Positions 7,989 through 15,527 of a stretch of 64,000 nucleotides of DNA are shown here, piece after piece (position 1 is the stretch's first letter; every line of letters starts with the position of its first letter). Below the pieces are notes generated by a model. The model did not search any database, was not told the DNA's origin, and saw only the letters and a program-made list of their open reading frames with translations. This DNA is from Streptomyces sp. TBY4 (lineage in GTDB: Bacteria > Actinomycetota > Actinomycetes > Streptomycetales > Streptomycetaceae), in assembly GCF_024213195.1 (NCBI RefSeq), contig NZ_JANAVF010000001.1, forward strand, positions 186,001 to 250,000, written 5' to 3'. The translations under genes and the position numbers were made by a program.

Positions 7989-9221
7989 TCAGTGGTGGGC
8001 GGGGACGGCGGCGGGGGTCGCCGCCGGGGCGCCGGCCGCGATGACCCGGCTGCCGCCTTCGCCGCCCGCGCGGGTCCCCGTACGCCGTTCCAGGGCTCCG
8101 GACACCAGGGCGAGGGCCAGGGCGGAGGCGGCCAGGGCCGCGCCGACCCAGTTCGGGGCGGTCCAGCCGAGTCCGGCGGCGATGACGAGTCCGCCGAGCC
8201 AGGCGGCGAGGGCGTTGCCGAGGTTGAAGGCGCCGATGTTGACGGCGGAGGCCAGGGTGGGGGCGCCGGCGGCCTGGTCGAGGACCCGCTTCTGCAGCGG
8301 CGGCACGGTGGCGAAGCCGAGGGCCCCGATGAGGAAGAGGGTGACGGCGGCTCCGGCCCGGGTGTGGGCGGTGAGGGTGAAGGCGGCCAGGACCACGGCG
8401 AGCGCGCCCAGGGAGGTGTAGAGCATCGGCATCAGCGCGCGGTCGGCGAAGCGTCCGCCGACGAGGTTGCCCGCGACCATGCCGAGGCCGAGGAGGACGA
8501 GCAGCCAGGTGACGGAGGTGTCGGCGAACCCGGTGACGTTGGTCATCATCGGGGTGATGTAGGTGATGGCGGCGAAGACCCCGCCGAAGCCGAGGACGGT
8601 CATCCCCATCGCCAGGAGCACCTGGACGTTGCGGAACGCGGCCAGCTCGTGGCGGATCCGTACGCCCTCGGGGCGGGGCAGGTCGGGGACGAGCCGGGCG
8701 ATGCCGAGCAGGCCGAGGAGGCCGAGGGAGGCCACGATCAGGAAGGTGACGCGCCAGCCGAGGTGCTGGCCGACGAGGGTGCCGAGCGGGACGCCGACGA
8801 CGTTGGCCACGGTGAGGCCGGTGAACATCATGGCGATGGCTCCGGCCTTCTTCTCGGGGGCGACGAGCTCGGCGGCGACGACCGCGCCGATGCCGAAGAA
8901 GGCGCCGTGGGCGAGGGAGGCCACGACCCGCCCGGCGAGCATGACGCCGAAGACGGGGGCCAGCGCGGAGACCACGTTGCCGACGACGAAGAGGCCCATG
9001 AGCAGCATCAGCATGCGTTTGCGCGCGATGCGGGTGCCGAGCACGGTCATCAGCGGGGCGCCGAGGACCACGCCGAGGGCGTAGCCGGTGACCAGGAAGC
9101 CGGCGGTGGGGATCGAGACGCCGTACGTTCCGGCGACCTCGGGGAGCAGGCCCATGATCACGAACTCGGTGGTGCCGATCCCGAAGGCGCCGATGGCGAG
9201 TGCGAGGAGTGCGAGAGGCAT
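7989..9221 (-). CDS. MFS transporter, DHA1 type (drug or sugar efflux)
   Basis: From ATG 9221 the protein is 410 residues with about 12 hydrophobic helices. It opens MPLALLALAIGAFGIGTTEF, the typical start of the AraJ/YdhP/NepI branch of DHA1 efflux proteins. The helix 2-3 loop motif appears as GTRIARKRML. It sits in the cytoplasmic membrane and probably exports a small organic molecule by proton antiport. The C terminus is Ala/Gly-rich. The gene diverges from a MarR-type regulator, with palindromic repeats between them. This is the usual arrangement for ligand-induced efflux. Confidence 0.88.
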   Translation of the reverse strand: MPLALLALAIGAFGIGTTEFVIMGLLPEVAGTYGVSIPTAGFLVTGYALGVVLGAPLMTVLGTRIARKRMLMLLMGLFVVGNVVSALAPVFGVMLAGRVVASLAHGAFFGIGAVVAAELVAPEKKAGAIAMMFTGLTVANVVGVPLGTLVGQHLGWRVTFLIVASLGLLGLLGIARLVPDLPRPEGVRIRHELAAFRNVQVLLAMGMTVLGFGGVFAAITYITPMMTNVTGFADTSVTWLLVLLGLGMVAGNLVGGRFADRALMPMLYTSLGALAVVLAAFTLTAHTRAGAAVTLFLIGALGFATVPPLQKRVLDQAAGAPTLASAVNIGAFNLGNALAAWLGGLVIAAGLGWTAPNWVGAALAASALALALVSGALERRTGTRAGGEGGSRVIAAGAPAATPAAVPAHH

Positions 9222-9303
9222 GAGGGGGGTGCCCTTCAGGGGAGGGTGCGTGTGCTGCGCGGCCGGGCGGTAATGACCACGGCGGGTTGCCTGCGTCCAC
9301 ATT

Positions 9304-9347
9304 AATTGCAGACGCGGGATATTTGCAAGCGCGGGCAATTGCAGACG
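9304..9347. promoter_or_regulatory. putative MarR operator region
   Basis: An exact 11-bp direct repeat, AATTGCAGACG, occurs at 9304-9314 and 9337-9347, centres 33 bp apart (about three helical turns). Between and overlapping them are TTGC-N8-GCAA at 9323-9338 and the perfect palindrome GCAATTGC at 9335-9342. The cluster lies between the divergent MFS and MarR genes, where such a regulator would bind. Confidence 0.55.
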
Positions 9348-9387
9348 TGCCCTACCCTGGAATCACACGCCTTCGAGGAGGAAGCCC

Positions 9388-9840
9388 ATGACGGCCACGG
9401 ACAGCGCACTCACCGCCCTCTCCCAGGGCTGGTGCGCCCTCTCCCTCCTGCACGGGCGGATCGAGACGCACATCGAGCGCGCGCTCCAGGCGGGACACGA
9501 CCTGAGCGTGCGCGAGTACTCCCTGCTCGACGTCCTCAGCCGCCAGCACAGCGGACCCGGCGGCCACCTGCGCATGCACCAGGTCGCGGACGCGGTCGTA
9601 CTCAGCCAGAGCGCGACGACCCGGCTGGTGAGCCGGCTGGAGGACCGCGGGCTGCTGAGCCGCTACCTGTGCGACACCGACCGCCGGGGCATCTACACCG
9701 ACGTCAGCCCGGCCGGCCTGGCGCTCCTGGCCGAGGCCCGCCCCACCAACGACAACGCCCTGCGCGAGGCCCTGGACGAGGCGGCGCTCCGGCCCGAACT
9801 CGCCCCGCTGGTGGCCGCCGTGAAGAACACCCCGGCCTAG
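9388..9840 (+). CDS. MarR-family transcriptional regulator
   Basis: The 150-residue protein has the winged helix-turn-helix of the MarR family. The recognition region reads MHQVADAVVLSQSATTRLVSRLEDRGLL (residues about 67-94), followed by the wing sequence CDTDRRGIYTDVSPAGLALL. A GAGGAGG ribosome site precedes the ATG. It is most likely a dimeric repressor of the divergent MFS efflux gene, and possibly of itself, responding to a small-molecule ligand. Its stop overlaps the convergent hypothetical gene by 4 bp. Confidence 0.9.
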   Translation: MTATDSALTALSQGWCALSLLHGRIETHIERALQAGHDLSVREYSLLDVLSRQHSGPGGHLRMHQVADAVVLSQSATTRLVSRLEDRGLLSRYLCDTDRRGIYTDVSPAGLALLAEARPTNDNALREALDEAALRPELAPLVAAVKNTPA

Positions 9841-10466
9841 GCCGGGCCTTGTCCTCCGCTCCCGGGCCGCGGCCGGATCCCCGGCCGGCGCGTCCGGGTC
9901 CGCGGGGCGGGGACCGGAAGGGGGGCGGCGGACCCGCCCTCCTGGAGCACCTCCCGCGCGACGGCCACGAGGGCGACCACCTTCTCCCAGAACGGGGCGT
10001 AGCACTCGTTGAACCGCTGGATCGCGTCGGTGTCGCCCCCGATCATGTCCTCCAGCGCCTGGTAGCTGTCGGACGTCGACCGCCGCAGCCGGTCGGCGGC
10101 GGCCGCGACCTCCGCCGGCCCCTCCAGCTCCACGATGCGCACGAGGTGGCGCAGCAGCGCGTAGGCGTCGCGCAGCCGCAGGCGCAGCTCCTTGAGCGCT
10201 GCCGTGCGCGCGTCGGGATCCGGGTCGGCGTGGGCGTCGTTGACCTTCCAGTACAGGTCGCCCATCTTCTGCGCCTGCTCGATGACGTCCGCGTAGGCGT
10301 TGCGCCGCGCGGTGCGCCGCTGGTCCGTCCGCTGGACGGCGGCGGTCGTCTCGGCCTGGATCCGGGCGGCCCGGGCCGTGCCCCGGCTGGTCACCCAGCT
10401 CGCGAGCACGGCCGTACCCGCGGTGAGGACGCCCACCCAGAGCGTGTTGTCGGCCATGGCGCCCAT
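9837..10466 (-). CDS. hypothetical membrane-anchored helical protein
   Basis: The 209-residue protein begins with one hydrophobic segment (NTLWVGVLTAGTAVLASWV, about residues 7-25). A highly charged Arg/Ala-rich helical region follows (GTARAARIQAETTAAVQRTDQRRTARRNAYADVIEQAQ), compatible with a coiled coil. The tail from about residue 180 is Pro/Arg-rich. An alternative ATG lies three codons inside (MADNTLW). Proteins of this design occur widely in Streptomyces without known function. It converges on the MarR gene with a 4-bp overlap. I see no catalytic motif. Confidence 0.65.
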   Translation of the reverse strand: MGAMADNTLWVGVLTAGTAVLASWVTSRGTARAARIQAETTAAVQRTDQRRTARRNAYADVIEQAQKMGDLYWKVNDAHADPDPDARTAALKELRLRLRDAYALLRHLVRIVELEGPAEVAAAADRLRRSTSDSYQALEDMIGGDTDAIQRFNECYAPFWEKVVALVAVAREVLQEGGSAAPLPVPAPRTRTRRPGIRPRPGSGGQGPA

Positions 10467-10515
10467 TGTCGTGCCGGGTAGGGGGTTTGCGAAGGGCGCA
10501 TCCCCCGGAACGGGC

Positions 10516-11061
10516 CTACGTCCGCCCCGCCCGGATCCGCCGGGCCAGTACCTGGCCCGGCCAGGTCCCGGAGAGGAAGGGGTCGGTGCGGGTGAAGCCG
10601 TTGCGCTCGTAGTACGCGACCAGTTCGCCCCCGCCTCCGGCCCAGCAGTCCACCCGCAGCAGCTCCACTCCGGCCCGCCGGGTCTCCTCCGCGGCCCGGG
10701 CCAGCAGCGCGGCGCCGATGCCCTGGCCGGCGTACCGGCGGTCGGAGACCAGCAGCCGGACGTACCGCTCGGGTTCCGCGGCCGGTGCGATCATCGGCAT
10801 CTTCGGGCTGGGCCCGGTGTCCAGCACCAGGGCTCCGACGGGCACCCCGTCCCGTTCCGCGATGTACGGGGAGTTCTCGGTCGTGTACCGCTGGACCCGC
10901 TCCACCCCGCCGGGGATCCGCGAGTACGGGGTCGTGCCCCACTGCTCGGTGTTGCCGCGGGCGTTCATCCAGGCCACCGCGGAGTCGAGCATGGCCAGGA
11001 CGGCCGGTACGTCCGCCGGGCCTCCCGGCCGGATCCGTATGCCGTGTGCGTCGTCGTTCAT
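10516..11061 (-). CDS. GNAT-family N-acetyltransferase
   Basis: This 181-residue protein shows the GNAT acetyl-CoA signature LLVSDRRYAGQGIGAALLARAA (Q/RxxGxG/A) around residues 103-124, and a C-terminal YYERNGFTR that matches the usual AxxxYxxxGF element. The substrate is unknown. Its ATG overlaps the TGA of the upstream AraC gene by 4 bp (ATGA). The two are therefore translationally coupled, with the regulator read first. The N-terminal ...NTEQWGTTPYSR segment resembles antibiotic-type or amino-acid acetyltransferases, but that is only suggestive. Confidence 0.87.
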   Translation of the reverse strand: MNDDAHGIRIRPGGPADVPAVLAMLDSAVAWMNARGNTEQWGTTPYSRIPGGVERVQRYTTENSPYIAERDGVPVGALVLDTGPSPKMPMIAPAAEPERYVRLLVSDRRYAGQGIGAALLARAAEETRRAGVELLRVDCWAGGGGELVAYYERNGFTRTDPFLSGTWPGQVLARRIRAGRT

Positions 11062-12062
11062 GGGGCGAGCCTAGGCGCTGCCGCGGCACCGGCAGGTGCA
11101 CCGGCATTCAGCGCGCGGAACTCGGTGGGCGTGAGCCCGTACGCCTCGCGGAACGAGCGGCTGAAGACCTCGGACCGGCCGAAGCCCCAGCGGGAGGCGA
11201 TGGACTGCACGGGCTGGGCGGCGAGTTCGGGCCGGCCGAGGTCGGCGCGGCACTGTTCCAGCCGGCGTCGGCGGATCCGGGCCCCGACGCTCTCCCCCTG
11301 CCCCTGGAAGAGCTGGTGGAGGGCGCGCACCGAGATGTTGTGGCGGGCCGCGATGGCGGGCGGCGCCAGCTCCGGGTCGCCGAGGTGGTGCTCGATGAAG
11401 GCGTGGACGCGCCGCAGGAGGACCTCCGAACGGGCTTCGGCGGGCATCCGGTCCTCGGCGTCCAGGTGCTGGGCCAGACAGGCCGTGACGAGGTCGACGG
11501 CGACCGAGCCGAGCCGGGTCAGCTCCTCCGGCTCGCATTCGGCGGCGTGGTCCTCCAGGGCGGTCATGAAGGAGGCCAGGATCGCCGCGATGCCCCGGTC
11601 CCCCGGTATCCGGCGGGCCAGCAGCCGCTCCAACCGCTCGGGGCGCAGGGGCAGTACGTCCCGGGGCAGCATCAGGATGGTCGCCCGCACCTGGCCGCCG
11701 TCCGCGTGCATCGTGTTGTCGGAGGGCCGCGAGGTGTCCCACAGCATGAGGTCCCCGGCCCCGACGGTGCACGCGTTGCGGTGCTGGGACATCGAGGTGA
11801 CGCCCCTGCGCAGCAGGGCCAGTTGGTACTGCTGCGGATCGCCGCGCCGGATCAGTGCGGCGGTCCGCCGCGAACGCAGGGGCGACAGGGCGAACTTGGA
11901 GGCGCGCAGGTCCCCCAGGTCCACGACGGCGGCCTCGCCCTGGAAGTCGGCCGGCCGCTCGCTGCTGAGGGCGGCCGGCATCACCTCGCGCGAGATGATG
12001 TCGGCGTACCAGTCGAACCGCTCCCCCGCCGGCACCCCGCCCGACGACACCACTGACCACAT
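11058..12062 (-). CDS. AraC-family regulator with AraC_binding_2-type sensor domain
   Basis: From ATG 12062 the protein is 334 residues. Residues 1-200 form an AraC_binding_2-like domain (FDWYADIISREVMPAALSS, LALLRRGVTSMSQHRNACTV, GDLMLWDTSRPSDN), as in FeaR/TcmJ-type activators. The C-terminal third has the double helix-turn-helix: ISVRALHQLFQGQGESVGARIRRRRLEQCR, and then SIASRWGFGRSEVFSRSFREAYGLTPTEFRAL. It likely controls the coupled acetyltransferase gene, with which it shares an ATGA overlap, or an unlinked target. The 116 bases upstream to the next gene contain nothing I can identify with confidence. Confidence 0.9.
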   Translation of the reverse strand: MWSVVSSGGVPAGERFDWYADIISREVMPAALSSERPADFQGEAAVVDLGDLRASKFALSPLRSRRTAALIRRGDPQQYQLALLRRGVTSMSQHRNACTVGAGDLMLWDTSRPSDNTMHADGGQVRATILMLPRDVLPLRPERLERLLARRIPGDRGIAAILASFMTALEDHAAECEPEELTRLGSVAVDLVTACLAQHLDAEDRMPAEARSEVLLRRVHAFIEHHLGDPELAPPAIAARHNISVRALHQLFQGQGESVGARIRRRRLEQCRADLGRPELAAQPVQSIASRWGFGRSEVFSRSFREAYGLTPTEFRALNAGAPAGAAAAPRLAP

Positions 12063-12178
12063 CCCGCCCCCTCCGTTCGCACTCCCCGGCAGGATCCAAG
12101 GATGCACGGACGCGGGGGCGCGGACGTGGCCAACGGATTTCCACCGGCACGGGGTTGGAGTCCGCGGGTTCCGGCCCG

Positions 12179-12727
12179 TCAGCGGCGGCCCGGCGAAGCC
12201 GTGGGCGGCGGGGACGAGTACGAGGGCACGGCCGCCGAGGTCCCCGGCGGAGCCGAGGGGGAGGAACTCGGCCGCGGTGCACCCGTACCGGACCCCGGCC
12301 CCCTCGAGGGACTCACGGTGGGCGCGTGCGACATCGAGGGCATGGCGGAAGGCGGGATCAGCGAGGCGGACGGGACGGGCGACGGAACGGGCGACGGGGT
12401 CGCACCGTCCGGAGCGGGCCCCGGATCCGGGCCGGTCGGTGACACCGACGGCGGCGCGGCCGGCGGCACCGGTACCGGGCCCTGGCGGACCGGGGCGTCC
12501 GGAGCCATGACGACGTACCCCACGGCCACCGCGGCGGCCGCCGCAAGCCCCGCCAGGGGCAGCGTGAAACCGCGCGGCCAGGCCCACGGCAGGCGCCGCA
12601 CCCCCGGCCCCGGCGGCTGGGCCGGGCGCAGGTCGCGCACGGTGATCCCGGCGGCGCGGGCGTCCAGGGCCTGCCGCAGCCGGTACTCGACCGGCCGCGC
12701 GGCGGGCGGCTCCTGTCCATGCGTCAT
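12179..12727 (-). CDS. membrane protein with Pro/Ser-rich exterior, putative anti-sigma partner
   Basis: The 182-residue product starts at ATG 12727, overlapping the sigma-factor TGA by 4 bp. About 50 cytoplasmic residues (YRLRQALDARAAGITVRDLRP) lead into one membrane helix near residues 54-73 (LPLAGLAAAAAVAVGYVVM). The remainder, about 105 residues, is almost wholly Pro, Ser, Ala and Gly and should lie outside the membrane. Its coupling to the sigma gene and its topology suggest an anti-sigma or sigma-modulating protein. No zinc-binding HxxxCxxC motif of the ZAS type is present, so the role is inferred from position only. Confidence 0.7.
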   Translation of the reverse strand: MTHGQEPPAARPVEYRLRQALDARAAGITVRDLRPAQPPGPGVRRLPWAWPRGFTLPLAGLAAAAAVAVGYVVMAPDAPVRQGPVPVPPAAPPSVSPTGPDPGPAPDGATPSPVPSPVPSASLIPPSAMPSMSHAPTVSPSRGPGSGTGAPRPSSSPSAPPGTSAAVPSYSSPPPTASPGRR

Positions 12728-13389
12728 ATCCGACCCTCCAGAATCCGTTCCAGCGCGTCCAGCCCGCGGCTCGCGTTCGACTTGACCGCCCCCCGGCTGA
12801 TCCCCAGCGTCTCGGCGATCTCCGCCTCGCTGAGGTCGGCCCAGTAGCGCAGCACCAGGACCTGCCGCCGCCTCGGCGTCAGCCGCCCCAGCGCGGCGAG
12901 CACCTCGCGGTGCGCCTCGTCGAGGACCACGGAGGCCTCGGCGGAGGGTACGTCGGCGGGTGCCTGCGGTATCCACGCGCGGGCGGTCCGGCGGCGGCGC
13001 AGGACGGAGCGGGCCGTGTTGACGACGGCGGTGCGCAGGTAGCCGAGGGCGTTGTCCACCTCCGTGATCCGCTCGCCGTGGCGCCGGTACAGGGCCGTGA
13101 AGGCGTCCTGCACCACGTCCTCGGCGGTGCCCAGATCGTCCACCAGCAGCACCGCCAGCCGGACCATCGACAGCCGGTGGGCGTGGTAGAGCTCGGTCAC
13201 GGTGGGCGGCGGGCCGCCGCCCTCGGCGGGGTGGCCGTACGTGTACCCGTGCCGGTGCGGGTACACGGGCGCGGCCGGGGCCTGCGCGGCGGAGGTGCGC
13301 TCGCGGCGCAGCAGGAACGCCCACAAGCCCCGCCGCGGCCGGTCGAAACCGGTCGCGACGGGGCCCAGGGGCTGTGCGAGGTGGAGCAC
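12724..13389 (-). CDS. SigE-family ECF-type RNA polymerase sigma factor
   Basis: From GTG 13389, with a GAGGA ribosome site 6 nt upstream, the product is 221 residues. After a 55-residue Arg/Pro/His-rich N-terminal extension, region 2 appears as MVRLAVLLVDDLGTAEDVVQDAF. Region 4 appears as RQVLVLRYWADLSEAEIAETLGISRGAVKSNASRGLDAL. These motifs place it in the group annotated as SigE family (ECF-like) in Streptomyces. It directs RNA polymerase to a small regulon, typically in response to an envelope or surface signal. It lies 8 bp after an LAXTG surface protein and overlaps a membrane protein gene, giving a three-gene operon. Confidence 0.9.
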   Translation of the reverse strand: MLHLAQPLGPVATGFDRPRRGLWAFLLRRERTSAAQAPAAPVYPHRHGYTYGHPAEGGGPPPTVTELYHAHRLSMVRLAVLLVDDLGTAEDVVQDAFTALYRRHGERITEVDNALGYLRTAVVNTARSVLRRRRTARAWIPQAPADVPSAEASVVLDEAHREVLAALGRLTPRRRQVLVLRYWADLSEAEIAETLGISRGAVKSNASRGLDALERILEGRI

Positions 13390-13397
13390 GGGGGTCC

Positions 13398-13847
13398 TCA
13401 GCCGTTGGCGCGGCGCCGCACGGCGTACAGGGTCCCGGCCCCTGCGGTGATCAGCACGGCGGCCCCGGCGCCGAGTGCGGCGTTGGTGGCGGAGGAGCCA
13501 GTATGCGCGAGCTCGGGCGCGTCGGGCGAGGTGGGGGAGGCGCTCGGGACGGGGGCCGGCTTCGTGCCCGGGGGCAGGCTCGCCGAGGGCTGCGGAGCGG
13601 ACGGGACCGCGCTGGGCGTCGCACTCGGGGGCAGGCTCACCGAGGGCTGCGGCTTCGGGGCCGTGGGGGCCGAGGGGGACACGCTCGGCGCGGTCGTCGC
13701 CGGTGCGGGCGCGGGGGCGGTCGGCGAGGCGGACGACCCCTGTGCGGCGGAGGCCGGCCCGGCCAGCGCGAGGGCCGCGCCGGCGGCGGCGACGGCGAGG
13801 GCCGCCGCCCTGCGGACGGACAGCGGGGCGCGCTTCAGGTTCTTCAC
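13398..13847 (-). CDS. LAXTG sortase-anchored Ser/Pro-rich surface protein
   Basis: The 149-residue protein has a Sec signal peptide (RRAAALAVAAAGAALALAG to ASA). It continues with a Pro/Ser/Ala-rich rod of short repeats (SVSLPPSATPSA, PSASLPPGTKPA), and its C-terminal sorting signal is LAHTG, a hydrophobic helix and a RRRANG tail. This is the LAXTG motif recognised by class E sortases of Streptomyces, so it should be covalently fixed to the cell wall. Start is GTG 13847 with GGAG upstream. It is the first gene of the operon with the SigE-family sigma factor and the membrane protein. Confidence 0.85.
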   Translation of the reverse strand: MKNLKRAPLSVRRAAALAVAAAGAALALAGPASAAQGSSASPTAPAPAPATTAPSVSPSAPTAPKPQPSVSLPPSATPSAVPSAPQPSASLPPGTKPAPVPSASPTSPDAPELAHTGSSATNAALGAGAAVLITAGAGTLYAVRRRANG

Positions 13848-13947
13848 GGTGGTTCTCCACGGTCGGCTGCGGGGCGCGGGTTCACGCCCTTCACCCCCGC
13901 ACGACGCGCGAGTGCCCGGGAGGTTGCCGCCGTTCCCGAAAAACTTT

Positions 13948-15498
13948 TCACGCCCCCGGGCCCCCGGTCTGCCGCAGCCGCCGCAGGGCCGTGCCGATGA
14001 CGGCCACGCCCTCCTCGATCTCCCCCGCCGGGCCCGCCGCGTAGCCGAGGACCAGGCCCGGGGGGCCCGGGGTCATCCGGTGCCAGGACAGGGGGTGCGC
14101 CTTGACCCCGAGCTCCAGGGCCGCGGCGGCGAGGGCCGTGTCGTCGAAGCCCCCGGCGTCGGCCCCCTCGAAGGTGACCATCAGGTGCAGCCCGGCCGCC
14201 GCTCCGTGCACCCGCGCGCCGGGCAGTTCGGCGGCGATCGCGCGGAGCATCGCGTCCCGGCGGGTCCGGTGGCGGCGGCGTACGAAGCGCAGGTGGCGCT
14301 CCAGCTCCCCCGAGGCCATCAGCCGGGCCAGCACCAGCTGGGCGAGGACCGGATTGCCGAGGTCGGCGTAGCGCTTGGCCTCGATGACGGCGTCCAGCCG
14401 GCGCGGCGGGACCAGCAGCCAGCCCAACCGCAGGGCGGGGGCGAGGAGCTTGGAGACGCTTCCGGTGTAGCAAACAGCCTCCGGGAGCAGGGCCCGCAGG
14501 GCGGGTACGGGGGCACGGTCGTAGCGGTGTTCGGCGTCGTAGTCGTCCTCGATGACGACCCCGCCCGCCGCCGCCCAGCCGAGGAGCTCGCGGCGGCGTT
14601 CCCCGTCGAGGACGACCCCGGTCGGGAACTGGTGCGCCGGTGTCAGCACCACCGCCTGGGCCGGTCCGGCCGCCAGGGCGGCGGTGTCGATGCCGCCCCC
14701 GTCCACCGGTACGGGCAGGATCTCCATGCCCCCGTGCTCGAGTTGCTGCCGCGCCCCCAGCGAGCCGGGATCCTCCACCGCGACGCGCCGTACGCCCTCC
14801 GCGCGCAGCACCTGGGCCAGCAGCCCCAGCGCCTGGGCCACGCCCGCCACCACGACCACCTCGTCGGGGGCGGCGCGGATCCCGCGGTTCAGGGCGAGCC
14901 AGCCGACGATCGCCTCGCGCAGGGCGGGGGCGCCCTGCGGGTTCCCGTAGCCGAAGTCGGCGGGGGTGAGCTCGGCGAGGACCCGGCGCTCGGCCTGGAG
15001 CCAGGCCGTGCGCGGGAACGCGGTCAGGTCGGGCGCCCCGGGCGAGAGGTCGATCCGGCACGGGGCGGCGCGCAGCGCGTCGACGAGTCCGCCCCGCGGC
15101 CCCGGGGTGAACGGGCCGGCCGGGGACCCGGCCGGGGACGTGGATCCGGGCCCGGCGGGCCGGGCCGGGGGCGGCCGCTCGGTCACCGGGGCGGCCACCA
15201 CGACCGTCCCCGCACGCCCGCGGCCGGCCACCTGGCCGGTCTCCGCCAGCCGCTGGTAGGCCTCGGTGACCAGTCCCCGGGAAACCCGGAGCTCCGCGGC
15301 GAGGACACGGCTGGCGGGGAGCCGGCTGCCGACGGCGAGCGTGCCGTCGGCGATGGCGGCGCGCAGGCGGTCGGCGAGCCAGTCGGTACGGCCGCCCGCC
15401 GGGGCCCGGCCGATGTCGAGCTGGAGGAAGTCCGACCCTGCCGCTCCGGACCGGACCAGTTCGGACCCCTGGACCGCGCTCTCTTTGGACCTGTCCAC
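13948..15498 (-). CDS. MocR-type GntR regulator with aminotransferase domain
   Basis: The 516-residue protein starts at GTG 15498. Residues about 30-95 form a GntR winged helix (DWLADRLRAAIADGTLAVGSRLPASRVLAAELRVSRGLV). After a Pro/Gly linker, residues about 150-510 form a fold-type I aminotransferase-like domain. Its PLP lysine lies in GSVSKLLAPALRLGW, and PLP contacts lie in EDDYDAEHRY. MocR proteins use PLP or PLP-amino-acid adducts as effectors and often regulate divergent genes. Here the divergent neighbour is an EamA permease only 29 bp away, which is thus its likely target. A cluster of GGACC boxes overlaps the start of the gene. Confidence 0.93.
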   Translation of the reverse strand: MDRSKESAVQGSELVRSGAAGSDFLQLDIGRAPAGGRTDWLADRLRAAIADGTLAVGSRLPASRVLAAELRVSRGLVTEAYQRLAETGQVAGRGRAGTVVVAAPVTERPPPARPAGPGSTSPAGSPAGPFTPGPRGGLVDALRAAPCRIDLSPGAPDLTAFPRTAWLQAERRVLAELTPADFGYGNPQGAPALREAIVGWLALNRGIRAAPDEVVVVAGVAQALGLLAQVLRAEGVRRVAVEDPGSLGARQQLEHGGMEILPVPVDGGGIDTAALAAGPAQAVVLTPAHQFPTGVVLDGERRRELLGWAAAGGVVIEDDYDAEHRYDRAPVPALRALLPEAVCYTGSVSKLLAPALRLGWLLVPPRRLDAVIEAKRYADLGNPVLAQLVLARLMASGELERHLRFVRRRHRTRRDAMLRAIAAELPGARVHGAAAGLHLMVTFEGADAGGFDDTALAAAALELGVKAHPLSWHRMTPGPPGLVLGYAAGPAGEIEEGVAVIGTALRRLRQTGGPGA

Positions 15499-15504
15499 GG
15501 GTCC
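15448..15504. promoter_or_regulatory. GGACC repeat cluster, putative MocR operator
   Basis: GGACC occurs at 15448, 15453, 15463, 15471 and 15487, and its reverse GGTCC at 15500. The last two form the inverted repeat GGACC-N8-GGTCC over the MocR start codon. MocR and related GntR proteins often bind tandem direct or inverted half-sites. The position between two divergent starts only 29 bp apart fits simultaneous control. Confidence 0.4.
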
Positions 15505-15527
15505 ATTGTGCCGCGAGGCTCGACGGT

